A stretch of DNA of 64,000 nt from Lophius americanus (lineage: Eukaryota > Chordata > Actinopteri > Lophiiformes > Lophiidae), in the NCBI GenBank assembly GCA_037951165.1, contig JBBDHG010000015.1, forward strand, positions 10,582,501 to 10,646,500, given 5' to 3'. The position numbers were made by a program, and so were the translations under genes. The notes below the pieces were generated by a model. That model worked only from the letters and a program-made list of their open reading frames with translations, searched no databases and had not been told where the DNA came from. The first letter of the stretch is position 1. Each line of letters opens with the position of its first letter. Positions 34,338 to 46,100 of this stretch are shown here, in pieces.

Positions 34338-34426
34338 CTAGTTCTGGATTGTGGTAGCATAGACAGTTGTGACTGCTTCCATGTCGGCAGGAAGCAGTGA
34401 GGTCCTGAGGAAGATATCTACGTTAT

Positions 34427-34712
34427 GTCTTATTCTTTGTCTTTTGGCAGTTCCCTCTCGGGGTCGCGCGACACAGTGGATCATTGTTTCCATCCCTAGT
34501 TTTCACTTGCACCCTGCTGGCAAAAAACAATAGTGACGGTATTTTATTAACCAGGGCCCCAATGGATCCAGCTTGGAGATCAGTTTTGTGTTTCGCATAT
34601 GGATTTGGCATTGGTCTTACGCCGCATAACCTTTCTGATGCAACCGTCCAGGTTTTGAACTGGCAATAAGACTACACTAATTTGTAATCCTTCATGGCTG
34701 GGATATTATATC
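34427..34712 (+). repeat. Dispersed fish repeat, copy B
   Basis: Shares CTCGGGGTCGCG...GATCAT, CGCATATGGATTTGGCATTG and GAACTGGCA with copy A at 2453-2660, and ends CATGGCTGGGAT. The centre holds extra sequence (34510-34585) absent from copy A. Confidence 0.65.
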
Positions 34713-36689
34713 TATATTACTACTATTATTATTTTCACAAAATACACAAGACTAAAACAGTCAAAGTAAAAACATACCATTACAATATGAAACAAAAAGA
34801 CATTAAAACACAAAAGCCGTTACAAATCAAATTATGTAGAAGAAAAAGTTTTCCTGTAAAAGTATTATTTGAGTAATGATTTAAAAAAAAGTAGTGTGGT
34901 GGTAAACCTAATCTGCTCAGGATGAGAATTTCATAGGATTGGGGCCCTGATGACAAAAACTCGGTCACCTGTGGTCACCAGCCTTGACTTGGGTACAACC
35001 AGAGAGATCACGTCAGGAGATCTTAATTTACGAAGTGGAGCAGGGTCCTTAAAGTTCTGTGTTATCACTGGCTTACATCTCATGCCTCAAAAGTTAAGAT
35101 CAATCCTCAAATTTACATGCAACCCATGCAGAGAGGCAAGGATTTGGCTAAATGGGATCTGTGACTGGTTATATTGACATGAGACAAGTCTTTCAAACAA
35201 TTTTTACACTTACACTTATTCCGCGACACGTAACGCAGATTACCGCCGAAGATTGGCTAAAACAGGACTGAAAACTGAGATTTACATTTATCCACTTACA
35301 CAGAACTAGGCCTATGCTCTTGTCCACCGACAAAAAAGGGGGATATCCCTGAAAAGACCCCAATCCCCTGCATTGTACAAGCAATCCCCCTGATTGAACT
35401 CCTCAAATTAAATGTAAATGAATGTTAGAATAACTATATTTTTTGTGAAAAACAAAAAAAGGTCCTCCTAGTGAGTAGAATATGATGTACACGATAGATT
35501 TCCTCAAGTCAATTCATTTGCACCAAATTTGGACCAATAGTTAAGAAGTTCTGACCGAAAAACAATGTTTTCATAGAAGCTCCCAGTAGGCAATAAAATA
35601 TGAACTATTAGAGTAAAACACGATTTATATGAGATTTAGTTCCTTGAGGTGATTCATATGCACTAAATTTGGAATAAATTGGTTAGGTTGGTTGGTCTGA
35701 AAATTTTTTGAGGTGAACCTCCCTCTAATGTCAGAAATATGCAACAAACTTTTACCAATATCAATCCAGTTTTTCCTTTCTCAAAGGTCTATGTGGGATT
35801 AAAAATTGAAAATGATCCATGAAACAGTTTTGGAGTTATAGCCTTACATTAAGGATCTACGTCAACAGATATGGAAGTGACGGTGGTGATAATGATTCCA
35901 TAACATCCCCGACTTTTGGGGGATATAAATATCAATTTAATCACATAGTGGCCAGCAAACACCTCCAGCGTAAAGTAACATACATCTTTCTAATTGTGAA
36001 AGGCCTTGGAATTTACATTTGAGAGAAGAAATTTATACCAGTTCGTTTCTCAAGTCATCAATTTACTTTGAGATAACATCCCTTAAAGGTACACATGTAC
36101 CAGTGGAAGAAGCACTCTCAGGCCTGTTGTGTCTAAACGTGTGAAGGAGAAAAAGAATTAATGAGAAAGAGATTGAGAATGAAGTGGATGAAAAGAGAAC
36201 AAGTGTGTGCACATATTGATGGTTCCTGTCCACTTGAAGGAGACAGAAGGGACGACTAACAGTCTCTGAGAGGTTTAAGTCTGCTGAACAATAATCATGC
36301 ATGAGTGTGTGGGCTCATGTTGTATGTGTGTGTGTGTTGAATGTGGTTGAGTAAACTAAACACTGAGAGACACTCGAGACCCATCAAAGCTTTTTGTCCT
36401 GGTGACAAGAGCTCTCCATGGGGACAAACATCCACCAACCTTCTCAAATCCAAGCCCACTGTGCATGAAGGTTACCTCCAACAGCAAAAACTGGCAGAAC
36501 TCTTTCTGAGAACTGTTTCACACAAACTGGATTCAGTGTGTTGGCGGTTTGCTTTCATATAATCATCAAGATTCTGATTATATCTAATCATGAGACTTTT
36601 GGTATTCTTTCAATGACTCTATATTGGTTTCAGCGGCTTTAGAGGAGGATCATTCCTAAGAGGTGTGAAATAAAGTGGCGTTTATTGGT
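34713..36689. other. Intergenic with a weak internal duplication
   Basis: AT-rich. 35491-35560 and 35615-35690 share a diverged direct repeat (CACGAT(A)...GAT TTC/TAG..., then CA(C/T)T(A)AATTTGGA). No gene is recognised. Confidence 0.45.
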
Positions 36690-36985
36690 GAGATCCAGAT
36701 TCTGGGTTCAAAGAAGTAGAAAAACTAAATATAGGGTTGACTCTTGCACCAGGGGCTCCTCCCCTCCCTTGCCTGGGGAAAGGAGTAGAGCGGGCGCAGC
36801 AAACACTTAGTCCAGGGTCCATGAAAGCGGCGAGGTCCGCTTGGACAGGTTTGAGGGCAAAAATAAGGACACAACCCCTTTTTTCCCAAGACCTTTCCAA
36901 GCCAACCCAGACCTGGTCGTGGTGCATCGGCATGGAGGAAGAGCTCCCGTTGGGGGGCGGCCAGCACAGGGGGGAGTTTTAGAGG
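36690..36985. other. GC-rich island of unknown origin
   Basis: About 300 bases with far more G and C than the flanks and overlapping open frames in several phases (36682-37047). None translates to a recognised domain. It may be an unrecognised transposon fragment or a CpG-rich regulatory block. Confidence 0.4.
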
Positions 36986-37675
36986 CCACTTTGTTCTGTA
37001 TTGTCTTTCCGCTACATCAATCCGAAAGAATCATAAGTCCTTTCTAGCACCAGTAATTGTTGTGTCAATTTTAGGCTACTGTAGAAATAATGAAGCACAA
37101 CATGATGACCTCCATCGAAGAAGACTCGCTCCTCCTGACATGTAAAGGGCTTTTTTTAAGCTAACATTGAAAGAAAATTATTCTAATATTGTATATTATT
37201 TAAGAAATGAAATACGGTATAAAGGAATTATATTGTTTATACTAAAAGAGATACCTCGAAATTTCAAACACAGCACCTTTAAAGCATTAAATTGCAATGA
37301 CAAGCACTGATGTGTCGGAAAAATTAGAGCAGGTAGTAGTGAGAAGAGGTAAACAGATGGGTGCACAATACATATTCATGGATCAGACAACTTTAATTCA
37401 GGTATTCTACTGTTTGTTAGGACACATTTCTGATTAGTGTAACATATCTGAAAAGAAATGTTACTACAGATGAGGGTAGTTGAGATGTGTAGAGTCAGTC
37501 AGGTCAGGCGACACTGTGCCTCCCTCTGCAGGTCAGCACTAGTAAGTGCTGCGTCAGAGTCAGCCGATCCACCTGCTTTATGAGGATCTGTCAATTAGTA
37601 TTTAATGCAGTAATCCATTATTAAAAATAACATAGGTGTTTATTGCCATTGCCAAGTAGTTAATATTTTGAATGG
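36986..37675. other. Intergenic, nothing recognised
   Basis: AT-rich sequence with no recognisable element. Confidence 0.45.
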
Positions 37676-37797
37676 TAACAATAATAATAATAACTTAGAT
37701 TTACGTAGATTTAGATTTGCCTTTCATGAAACCTGGGGACACCCTTTTAGCTTTGTCTGTTTGTCTGTTTGTCTGTTTGTCTCTTTGTCTGTTAGCA
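37676..37797 (+). repeat. (AAT)n-anchored dispersed repeat plus (GTCTGTTT)n
   Basis: An AAT run is followed by ACTTAGATTTACGTAG and CCTTTCATGAAACCTGGGGAC, a common fish short repeat. An octanucleotide tract of GTCTGTTT units runs from about 37753 to 37797. Confidence 0.7.
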
Positions 37798-39099
37798 AGA
37801 TTACGGAAATTAGAATGCAGAACATTTGCAGAAAATTTTACCCAGTGGTTTCCTTCACCAGAAACTTTTTCAAAACTTTTAAAATCTTACACACTGCACA
37901 TTTATGTTGAAATTGACTTAAAATGTAATGTAATGATGTGCCTCAGCTGCTTTATATCACAAAGTGACGGAATAAAGGTTATTCTTCCTTTTTGTACCTT
38001 TTTGCCTGGGGGAGATCTGCTTCCAGTTCTTGTTGCTAAATAAATGTTTTGCACTCCCCATGATTAAGGACAAATCATGTGAAAAACATTAATGAAAACA
38101 TGATCATTTGCTAATCATTTTTGGGCAAGTACTCAAACACAGCACAAACTTTTGATCTGATCTACTTCATTGTTTTCTGCAAATACAAGCTTATTCTGAA
38201 TTTGATGCCGGTTACAAGTTTCAACGAAATTGGGATGCGGTCAACAAAAAAAGAAAAGTTTTATAAAACTTTTCTTTGTTAGAATCAAATGTCCCTTCTC
38301 AGTCAAACTGTTTTGAAAGTTGATCAATTTCTTTGCAAACTTTCCAAAATGTGAAGCTGGCCCCTGACCTTGTCTGAAACATCTGGCCAACCTTCCTGCC
38401 TTAAAAGGGGACTTTCTCCACCCCAGGATGTCCTTCTCTGCTATTTGTTTGGAGAGTTGCTTTTCATGGCTGTCAGGATCTGTATAGCAGCATGTGATGT
38501 GGGAAACTTTCAGGAAACCTGCAGAGAAAGGAAAGGAAGAGCATACGGAGAGAAGAATAGGCATGATGACAATCACAGCAGACGCTCACTGCGGTGATTT
38601 ATATCCGCTTTCAAAAAGAACAGATGCCCACACATCACTTGATATGAAATATACCTCATAATTTTCTCGAAAGTTTACAAGGAACTTTCAGGGCAGGCTA
38701 TTCAAAATTGGTGCGGGTTCCACTTAAAGATTAGTTAAAAACACCAAACATGAATCATCCTGGTTTCTGGTGCATGATTCTGTGGAGTTCCAGATGGCTT
38801 AATCACAGCTCTGGGTCTGCTCTTACTGCTGGCAGTAACCTCTTGATGGGTCTTTGGTGATTGGGTTACTAAATACCTTGACCTCTTCTTCTATGGTGTG
38901 TCTCCTAAGCCTAAGACTCAGGGAATATACAAGCTGATTGGTTTTGGATGGTGGCAGCAGGGCTAGAGAAGAGAGCTATGTTCACTTCGGCAAGCGTCTC
39001 TTCCGATGGAACTGTGCCTGTGAGCCGAGGATAGACTTTATTCAGTTTGGCCACTATTTATTTCTGTATATACTCTGTCCCGTTCAGACTGCTGAGTCC
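37798..39099. other. Intergenic with a 28-bp perfect palindrome
   Basis: AT-rich DNA with chance frames. The palindrome at 38250-38277 is listed separately. Confidence 0.45.
38250..38277. repeat. Perfect 28-bp palindrome with no loop
   Basis: AAAGAAAAGTTTTA is joined directly to its reverse complement at 38263/38264. It is AT-rich, so part of the match is low complexity. Confidence 0.9.
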
Positions 39100-39322
39100 C
39101 CCTAGTGTCAGTAGAGGAAAAAAATGTATTTATCCGTAAATCCGTGCCCACGGTTTGGCAATCCATTGCTGAACTGTGGGCACGGATTGCTAAACCGTGG
39201 GCACGGATTGCTAAACCGTGGGCATTGATTGCATGGACTGTTGAATGTTGTCAGCTGTCCTAGGCCCTCAGTCATATCACAATAAAATTGCATATATAAA
39301 AACAATTAAACTGACACTAGGG
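39100..39322. mobile_element. 223-bp MITE-like element with 13-bp inverted ends
   Basis: CCCTAGTGTCAGT (39100-39112) and ACTGACACTAGGG (39310-39322) are perfect inverted ends. Inside are 2.9 tandem copies of a 21-base unit, ACCGTGGGCACGGATTGCTAA (39173-39232), plus an inverted copy of the same unit with one mismatch (39142-39164). No target duplication is obvious, so the true element ends are uncertain. Confidence 0.6.
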
Positions 39323-41160
39323 TAGCTCCGTACCATACAGTTTAGTAGATGTCAAGTCAGAGTCCAGATGTGACGATAGAAGCCTCTTTCTATTGGTGTT
39401 AGGGCACCCTGCCCCCAACTGCCTCTTGGTCAATGTCGAAGACATCCATAGTTCCCTCACACTACACTTTCGCACTTTAGCCCCATTTACACAGCCTTTT
39501 CAAGGTTCCCTACAGTCTGTATAAATCCAATGGAGGTTGGGAGGGTATGAGTTGTTCGGTACAAAAATGGACATCTGCATATGTAATGGCCAAATTTGGG
39601 TGTAAGTTTTAAGCGTCTAAAAAGTCTTAAAAGGAGAAATTGGTGGTTAGCGAACAATAGAAAGTTACAGGTAATAACAGATATTAAGTGCAGTTAGCAG
39701 CAATTATCAGCTAGAACCTAGTAGTAGTTAGCTGCTAACTCAGAGAATAAGAACTTTTGTTTTCATTAAGTGTTGAGAGGACAAGATCAGCCTCCATGTA
39801 ACAGTGAAAGTAAATGATGAGCGCTGCTCAACACATATGTAAGACGTCACACCAAATAATGGTGCCACACTGTAATGCATCACACCTCTTTTCCTCAAAG
39901 AAACTCTCCGTGCTTTTCGTAAAAAAAAGTCTTAGAGGTCCTTCATTGCGTTGTTGCTGCACGATATTGGAATCTGATTAAAAAAGGAACTTTGTACTTA
40001 TATGGGTAAGAGAAGAACAGAGTAAAGAGGGCTTGAGAGAGAGAGGGAGAGAGAGAGAGGGAGAGAGAGCTTTATGGGCATTTTCCATTCACACACACCC
40101 ATATCTATACACACCTTCCGGATTGGTTGCCAACTGACTGACATCAAGCCATCTGTATGTCTGTTACTGCAACTCTGGCCCATTTCCTGTGTGAGTGTGT
40201 GTGTGTGTGGTCCACTTCTTGTTTTTGGTGGAATAATACTTATCAGAGATTTTGTAGAAATGAAAAGCCCACACTCATAAAGGGCCTCTCTCTTTTTGTA
40301 ACGAACAGTAGGTAACCTCAAATAAAATACAATTTTGAAAACAATAGACACATCCTCACTCTCTTGACTGTCACTCATTCATTTATTCATATTCACTGTC
40401 TGACTGACTGTGTTTTAATCTACTGTGGTAACTAAAAATAGCTTTTTGAATTAACTAATTAAATTTTTTTTCCCTCATAATTATTTGGATTTCTGTCAGT
40501 ATTAAGTAATTGAGTGCTTCTGACTTAATATACTTCGGTTATCAATGAGATCTATCAGAGCTCTTTAAACTTAGCTTTAAGGAGTAGGTCCAACTTAATT
40601 AACTTATTTTTATAGTGTGGATCAAACTAATTTTGCAGTGTAAAAAAATAACCCTACTGCATTTAATTTATCTAATTAACCCAATGAATGAATTTGCCCC
40701 AACAAAATTACTTAGTGCCGAAAGAATCACAATGTATCATGTCATATATTTTCCGTAAATTAATTAAAATAATTAAAAGGAAACTGTTTGAGCGCAATGT
40801 GAACAGCAAATTAAATTTAGGTTTCACACCATAGCAGGTATCAAATGTGAACACAAAACAAAATAAACAAATGCATAAACCCAAGTGTAACAAATCCTGC
40901 CATTTTGACTGAATCGAATCGAAAGTTGTTGAATTTCATTTCAAGTTCACCATGATGCAGTCACACAAATATGAAGTTAATTTGTTCAAAACACAAGTTA
41001 TATTCAAGTAATTGAAACAGCTTGCTAATTTCTCTTTATCTGGGGGTTTCAGAGTTTTATGAATGTAGTGCTGCACACAGGGATCCTCTGGAGTTTGTTT
41101 GCTTCAAAGTCCAGTGAATCACAAGGTCTCACTTTCCTGTTGCTCTCTCTTTTTCTGCTG
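39323..41160. other. Intergenic with short repeats
   Basis: Contains a GA microsatellite (40034-40069) and an AT-rich repeat fragment around 40525-40725 (AGGTCCAACTTAATT, ATAGTGTGGATC) related in style to 15590-15885. No gene is recognised. Confidence 0.5.
40034..40069 (+). repeat. (GA)n microsatellite
   Basis: Short GA tract with GGGA interruptions. Confidence 0.95.
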
Positions 41161-41267
41161 ACCATTGCAGGTGCCCCAGAGTTCCAGAACGCACACAGGG
41201 AGCTTGGTTTCCTTCTCATCAACATATACAGCTATTAGATCCTCATAGTTAGAGTCTGAGGAGAGAC

Positions 41268-41404
41268 ATGACTAGTGACAGGGTCCACGCTGCTTTACCT
41301 GACCCTCCGAATCAGAGTGAGGGGGAAAACAAAGAAGAGAAGACTTTTGGGGACATTTTTGCAGAGTTAGAATCTGTGGAAGTGCCTCTGGGAACATCTT
41401 TAAG
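41268..41404 (+). CDS. exoc6: Putative alternative first coding exon of exoc6
   Basis: An ATG at 41268 (G at -3) opens 45 codons plus two bases and ends TTAAG|GTAAAC, a good donor. The leftover two bases give phase 2, exactly as in exoc6 exon 1 (CTGCG|GTAAGA), so it can join exon 2 at 48175 and complete Arg. The encoded end, FAELESVEVPLGTSLR, resembles the end of the standard exon 1, LQEIESTDTACVGPTLR, suggesting an old exon duplication. The N-terminal part is acidic and Pro/Glu-rich with no known domain. A good acceptor (TTTTCTGCTGACCATTGCAG at 41151-41170) lies upstream, so a non-coding exon could precede it. It is not proven to be transcribed. The alternative is a chance frame. Confidence 0.6.
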
Positions 41405-42960
41405 GTAAACTTAACATTCAGGACACATTTTAAGTTGCATCTTACGATTGATGAAGTCCGTTATTTAAAATGCTGATTGATCCTACTATGCACACCAAGA
41501 TATGCTAACTAATAAATCATAAATGTATATTTTGGATAAAAGATAAGTTTCTCTTTACAACACTGTGTATTTGAATGAATCAACTTCATAGACAGTAGGG
41601 GGTGCTCAGGTAGTACTTGTATTTCAGTAGGTTACTTGTCAGGTCTCAATAAAGACTAAAACTGGTTGGGATGATTGGGCCATGTACAGCCTCATATAAA
41701 ATTCAGCAACGTTGTGGGCCTACACAAAAATTTTAAATTTTAAAAAAAGGTATCCGATCTTGATTTTTATCTCAATTACAACTGCAATTTAATCAGCATA
41801 TACGGTTAATATTTGACATTATCCTCTTGTAGATTGCCTCGGACACATAAAATAATCCATTCTCATTAAGACATTTTAGGTATAATTTCTGTTTATTATG
41901 AATATTTGTCCATTATAAATTAATATCAATATCGTTTCATCAATATTATTTGAACTTATCAAATTGAAAAGAATGTTACTCTTTATGGCAATAAGTACTG
42001 GAACCCATTGAACAAAAGAGTGTGGAAAACAAGGAGGTAGTAGTAGTCGTTCCAAGCAATCTCAAGGAACATAAACACACACATGTCCACTAACTAGTGA
42101 CAGGCTCATAGAGGAAAAAGCCTTACATTCCTTGCAGGGGGAGATTCTGGAGTACCTGTGGGGAGAAGCAACATTGCTAATCCCTACACTACTGTACTGC
42201 CACACACATGTAGTTTTTAAGTGTGTCGCTGGCACACAAGCATTACATTTGTATTTCAATATCAATATTAGAGCCATCCTTTTTAGTCACAATTCAAATA
42301 GAATCTTATTTTCTAATAAAACATTAGTAATTAGGATCTTTGATTCGATACAACACCCACTTCCAAAATGGTGCAATACTGTGTTCAATCTACTTTCACT
42401 CACCACTAATTAATCATATTTATGATAATAATAATGATTGACACCATTTCTAATTGAGAAATTAAATTTTTTGCATCGACAATATCCATGCTGGCATTGT
42501 TGCACAGTGAGCTCAATGAGCTTTCCCCATTGTTTATTAGCGATTGCTATTTTTTTGCGATAAACGTTTTGTGGATTGGTACCTAAAATGTCACCATTGA
42601 AGATAATACAAGATAAGATAAAATAAGATAAGAACAGATATATTTCTATCAATCACAAGGGATATTCTGGACCTAGCGGCATACAAAAACATCAAGTAGG
42701 TGAGAAGAGAATACCAAAAGGATAATAATTAAAATAGAGTGCAAATGTAACCGTATATACAAAGGTTTATGTGTGGGTGTCAATAGTAGAAAAGTTGAAT
42801 TAGTAAACTGAGTAGCATTCAGGTAAGTTTCAATTGAACCTTCTTAGAGAATATATATTTAATAAAATGAAATGTCGTCATTGCTTAATTAAAAAAAGGA
42901 CCTGGGCTTAAAGAGACAGGCATCTAAAAGAAATGACAAGAGATTACCTGATGACCGCTG
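41405..42960. other. Interval between the two candidate exoc6 first exons
   Basis: AT-rich. A GATAAGATAA-type low-complexity repeat lies near 42600-42655, with a similar one at 58323-58372. No coding exon is recognised. Confidence 0.5.
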
Positions 42961-43033
42961 TAGCGCCACCCAGTGACCGCAGCTGGTACTGCTCCCTGCA
43001 GCTGCGGTGATATCCGTAATACACACAACAATC
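42961..43033 (+). promoter_or_regulatory. exoc6: exoc6 5' untranslated region / proximal promoter (putative)
   Basis: GC-richer segment just before the start codon. It includes ACCGCAGCTG and its reverse complement CAGCTGCGGT (about 42977-43009), each containing a CAGCTG E-box. No TATA box is evident. The transcription start cannot be fixed. Confidence 0.4.
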
Positions 43034-43131
43034 ATGGCGGACAATGAAACCCTGGAGTCTATAACGGAGCACGAGAGGATTTTACAGGAGATTGAGAGCA
43101 CCGACACGGCATGTGTTGGTCCCACACTGCG
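43034..43131 (+). CDS. exoc6: exoc6 exon 1
   Basis: MADNETLESITEHERILQEI... to residue 33. The conserved core HERILQEIESTDTACVGPTLR identifies the family. Donor CG|GTAAGA. Too short to appear as a long ORF. Confidence 0.95.
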
Positions 43132-46100
43132 GTAAGATGATCCAATCTGTTAGGAAGCCCTGACCAATCATAACATGTGTGGGTTCTGTTCTATCCTCTA
43201 CGTTACTCGACCTTTTGTTCCAGAACTAGCCGGTAGGCTAACAGTAGCTAAAAGACTACATAAGGACGAAAAGAAGCCTAGCTGCTTGTTAGCTGACAGG
43301 CTAACATTGACTCCTGCTCCAGTCACCTGAATGCACCTAAACGTTATAGTTTCCCGTGTTGTGTGCATTGATGAATTTCTAATGACCTGTCAAATGCCAT
43401 CATCATCTGTGGGTGTGGTTGTGGGACCCAATATCTACTCATCATACCACAAATGGAACAAGGTAACGGTCCCATCACATTCTGGTTGCTGTGCAGTAGA
43501 TGCTACATATTTGTATTTACAGCATCTTCGATGCGTCATCTTCAGCACTGACGTTTTCTGGGGGTTGCCAAAGCTTAATAAATTTAAACTGTGATCAACC
43601 TGGAATCTTTAGATTGTGTTCAGTAGTTAGCTGTCAATATGGCTTCTTGCCGTAAATGATGATACTAAAATGACTGGTGATTATAAACTTCACCTGTCAA
43701 ATACTTAACATGCCTGCAGGGCGTGCCTTTCAGCATACCTGAATAAGACATGGCCTGAAGGTAACATAAGTTAGTCTTCATCTCATGTCATGTTATTAGC
43801 ATTCTCCTTGTTTAAAAAGCTGACTTAGATGTTGTGGCTTTTTAAAAATTTACAAGAATCAACAGAAATAATAATAATAATAATAATACATTTAATTTAT
43901 AATGCACTTTACATTTGGATCAATTCCTGGTTGTATCAAAGCATTGATACAGCTGCACAGGGAAAGAAGTAAACAAAACCATTTAAAATGACGTCAGTCA
44001 GTCCAATTGCAATGACAATGCTATTATTGTACGATGACAATTTAGTGATGGCATGTAAACATTTTAAATGTATTTCTTTGAGCTAATAAATAAATCAGAA
44101 ACTGATGGCATGGCGGGGTATTTTATCAGCTCAGATGTCATTGCCTAGTACTCTTACTCAAACAACGAAATGCAGCTAGGCATCCAATTCAAATGTGCAA
44201 ATAGTATCAAGTGCTCTTATACCAAAGAAATCTTTACAGTAATATTACACTTATTACAATACATCACAGATATGTATATGCAATAGATCTAGAGATATAT
44301 ACATACAGAGAATATTTCCAACTAGATAGTGCATGTAAGTCAACTGTAGGTGTGTAGGTGCATTTTTACATTATCCTCCTAAAAAGTATTTCATGTGTAT
44401 TGCATGGCGTACATGACCAACCAAAATAGGTGCAAAGATTAAAAATTCAGACAATATGTTTACTTGTGTGTATTTGTAAATTTATTAAGGTAAATAATAA
44501 ATTAAATTGTAGTTGCATGACCACAACTTTAGCAAAACAGCAGTTCTTCTACCCACCAGGTCAGCAATGTTTCGTACTGGTGTAAAATACTTACTATTTT
44601 GTATTTCATTACTTCAGTCCACTAATCTTCTCTCCTCAATGCAGGTTAACTTTTAATGAGGGTAGATTGACGGTTGCCTGGACTTCCTGCTTTATGTAGA
44701 CTTATCGAAGGCTCAATGGGAATTAAAAGCCATAAAATAATATGTCATAAAACAATTTGCCCTCTACCTTCGTATATAGGCTTGGCTGATATGACTAGCT
44801 AATTATAATAATAATAAACATGATCACTGAAGTGAGGCAGTTAATCTAGCAAGAATTGCAAACTCTTACTTATTGCAATTCAATCTTTTAATACATTTTA
44901 GGCCTGCACCATAATGAACATCAAGGTCACTGGCACATCTGAGGGGTTTAATCTGAACCGAATAAGGTGCACCACTGTAAAAAGATAACTTGGGGCTGTG
45001 TAAAAGCTTTGGGACAAATAAATTGTAAAAACCGTGGGTGGATGGGTAAAGTAAATGCAAATTAGCAGCCAAAGTAGTTCCCGAACCTGTGTTTGCCCCT
45101 GAGTAGATCTCAGTGATTGCTTATCATAACAGACCTAGAGTTCCATAGAAACCTCTTTAAACAAATGTTTTTTTTACTGTATTTCCCATTAACCTAAACC
45201 AGATACCCACCTGTGCATAAATCTATGTCAGTCAGAAAAAGATCCGACTCTAAAAAGATCTCTGGATGGTTCGTAAATGATATTTATCTGCCAATCTTTT
45301 TTCTAACCTCTGATTTGGTTATATTATCTTAGCTACAACTGATTGTGTTTGTTGACATACTCGGCAGCATGAAAATACCAAGGTTTTGCTCCTATTTGTC
45401 TTGACAGAAGTGTGACTTCAAGTTAGATGTTCATTAACACAATGCCTTATGATCCTCCTTAAAATCTCCTGAACTGAACACTTGATTTTTAATGTTTATA
45501 AATATTTTAGGGGCCGTTTACATCAGACGGTTTTCACATAAAACAAGAAACTATTTAATTTTCGTTTACAATATTTTTAGTGCCTGAAAACACAATCTCT
45601 TGAAAATGTATTCCAAAGTGTAAACTCTTGACAACACAACAATTTTTGTATCTGTGTAAACACGCAGAATGCTGTTCTTACTTGCATGTCCTCACTGCCT
45701 AACAAACAAATAGCACAATACTGTTGTAGAATGACATTTCAGTGTTATCCCACACATAATCATAGCTCTCAAGGGATGGGCATTATGTTCACAAAATCAA
45801 AAAAGAGAAAACTACACAAAAGCAAACCTGAAATTGCTTTGCTCTGCAGAAGAAAAGGCCAGTATATAATGATAGGTGCTCACAACATCAGTTATTGCTC
45901 TCAGTCATGTGATAAGTTTTTGTGACAGGCGCTGTAAACTGTTGCTCAACAAACCCCCTAACCCTAATCCAATTTAAAGCATCAAACTTACTTCATCTAC
46001 CAACTCAGCCTGTGTGGCATGTTTCTAGTAGCAACCCCTGTTGCTCTATCCAATTAGTGGTGTTAAAAGCACCACTTTCTTCTTTTGTTAAAAGCAGCTG

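Noticed and set aside
38241..38597. 111-residue - frame and 75-residue + frame
   Set aside because: Overlapping opposite frames without domains, probably chance.
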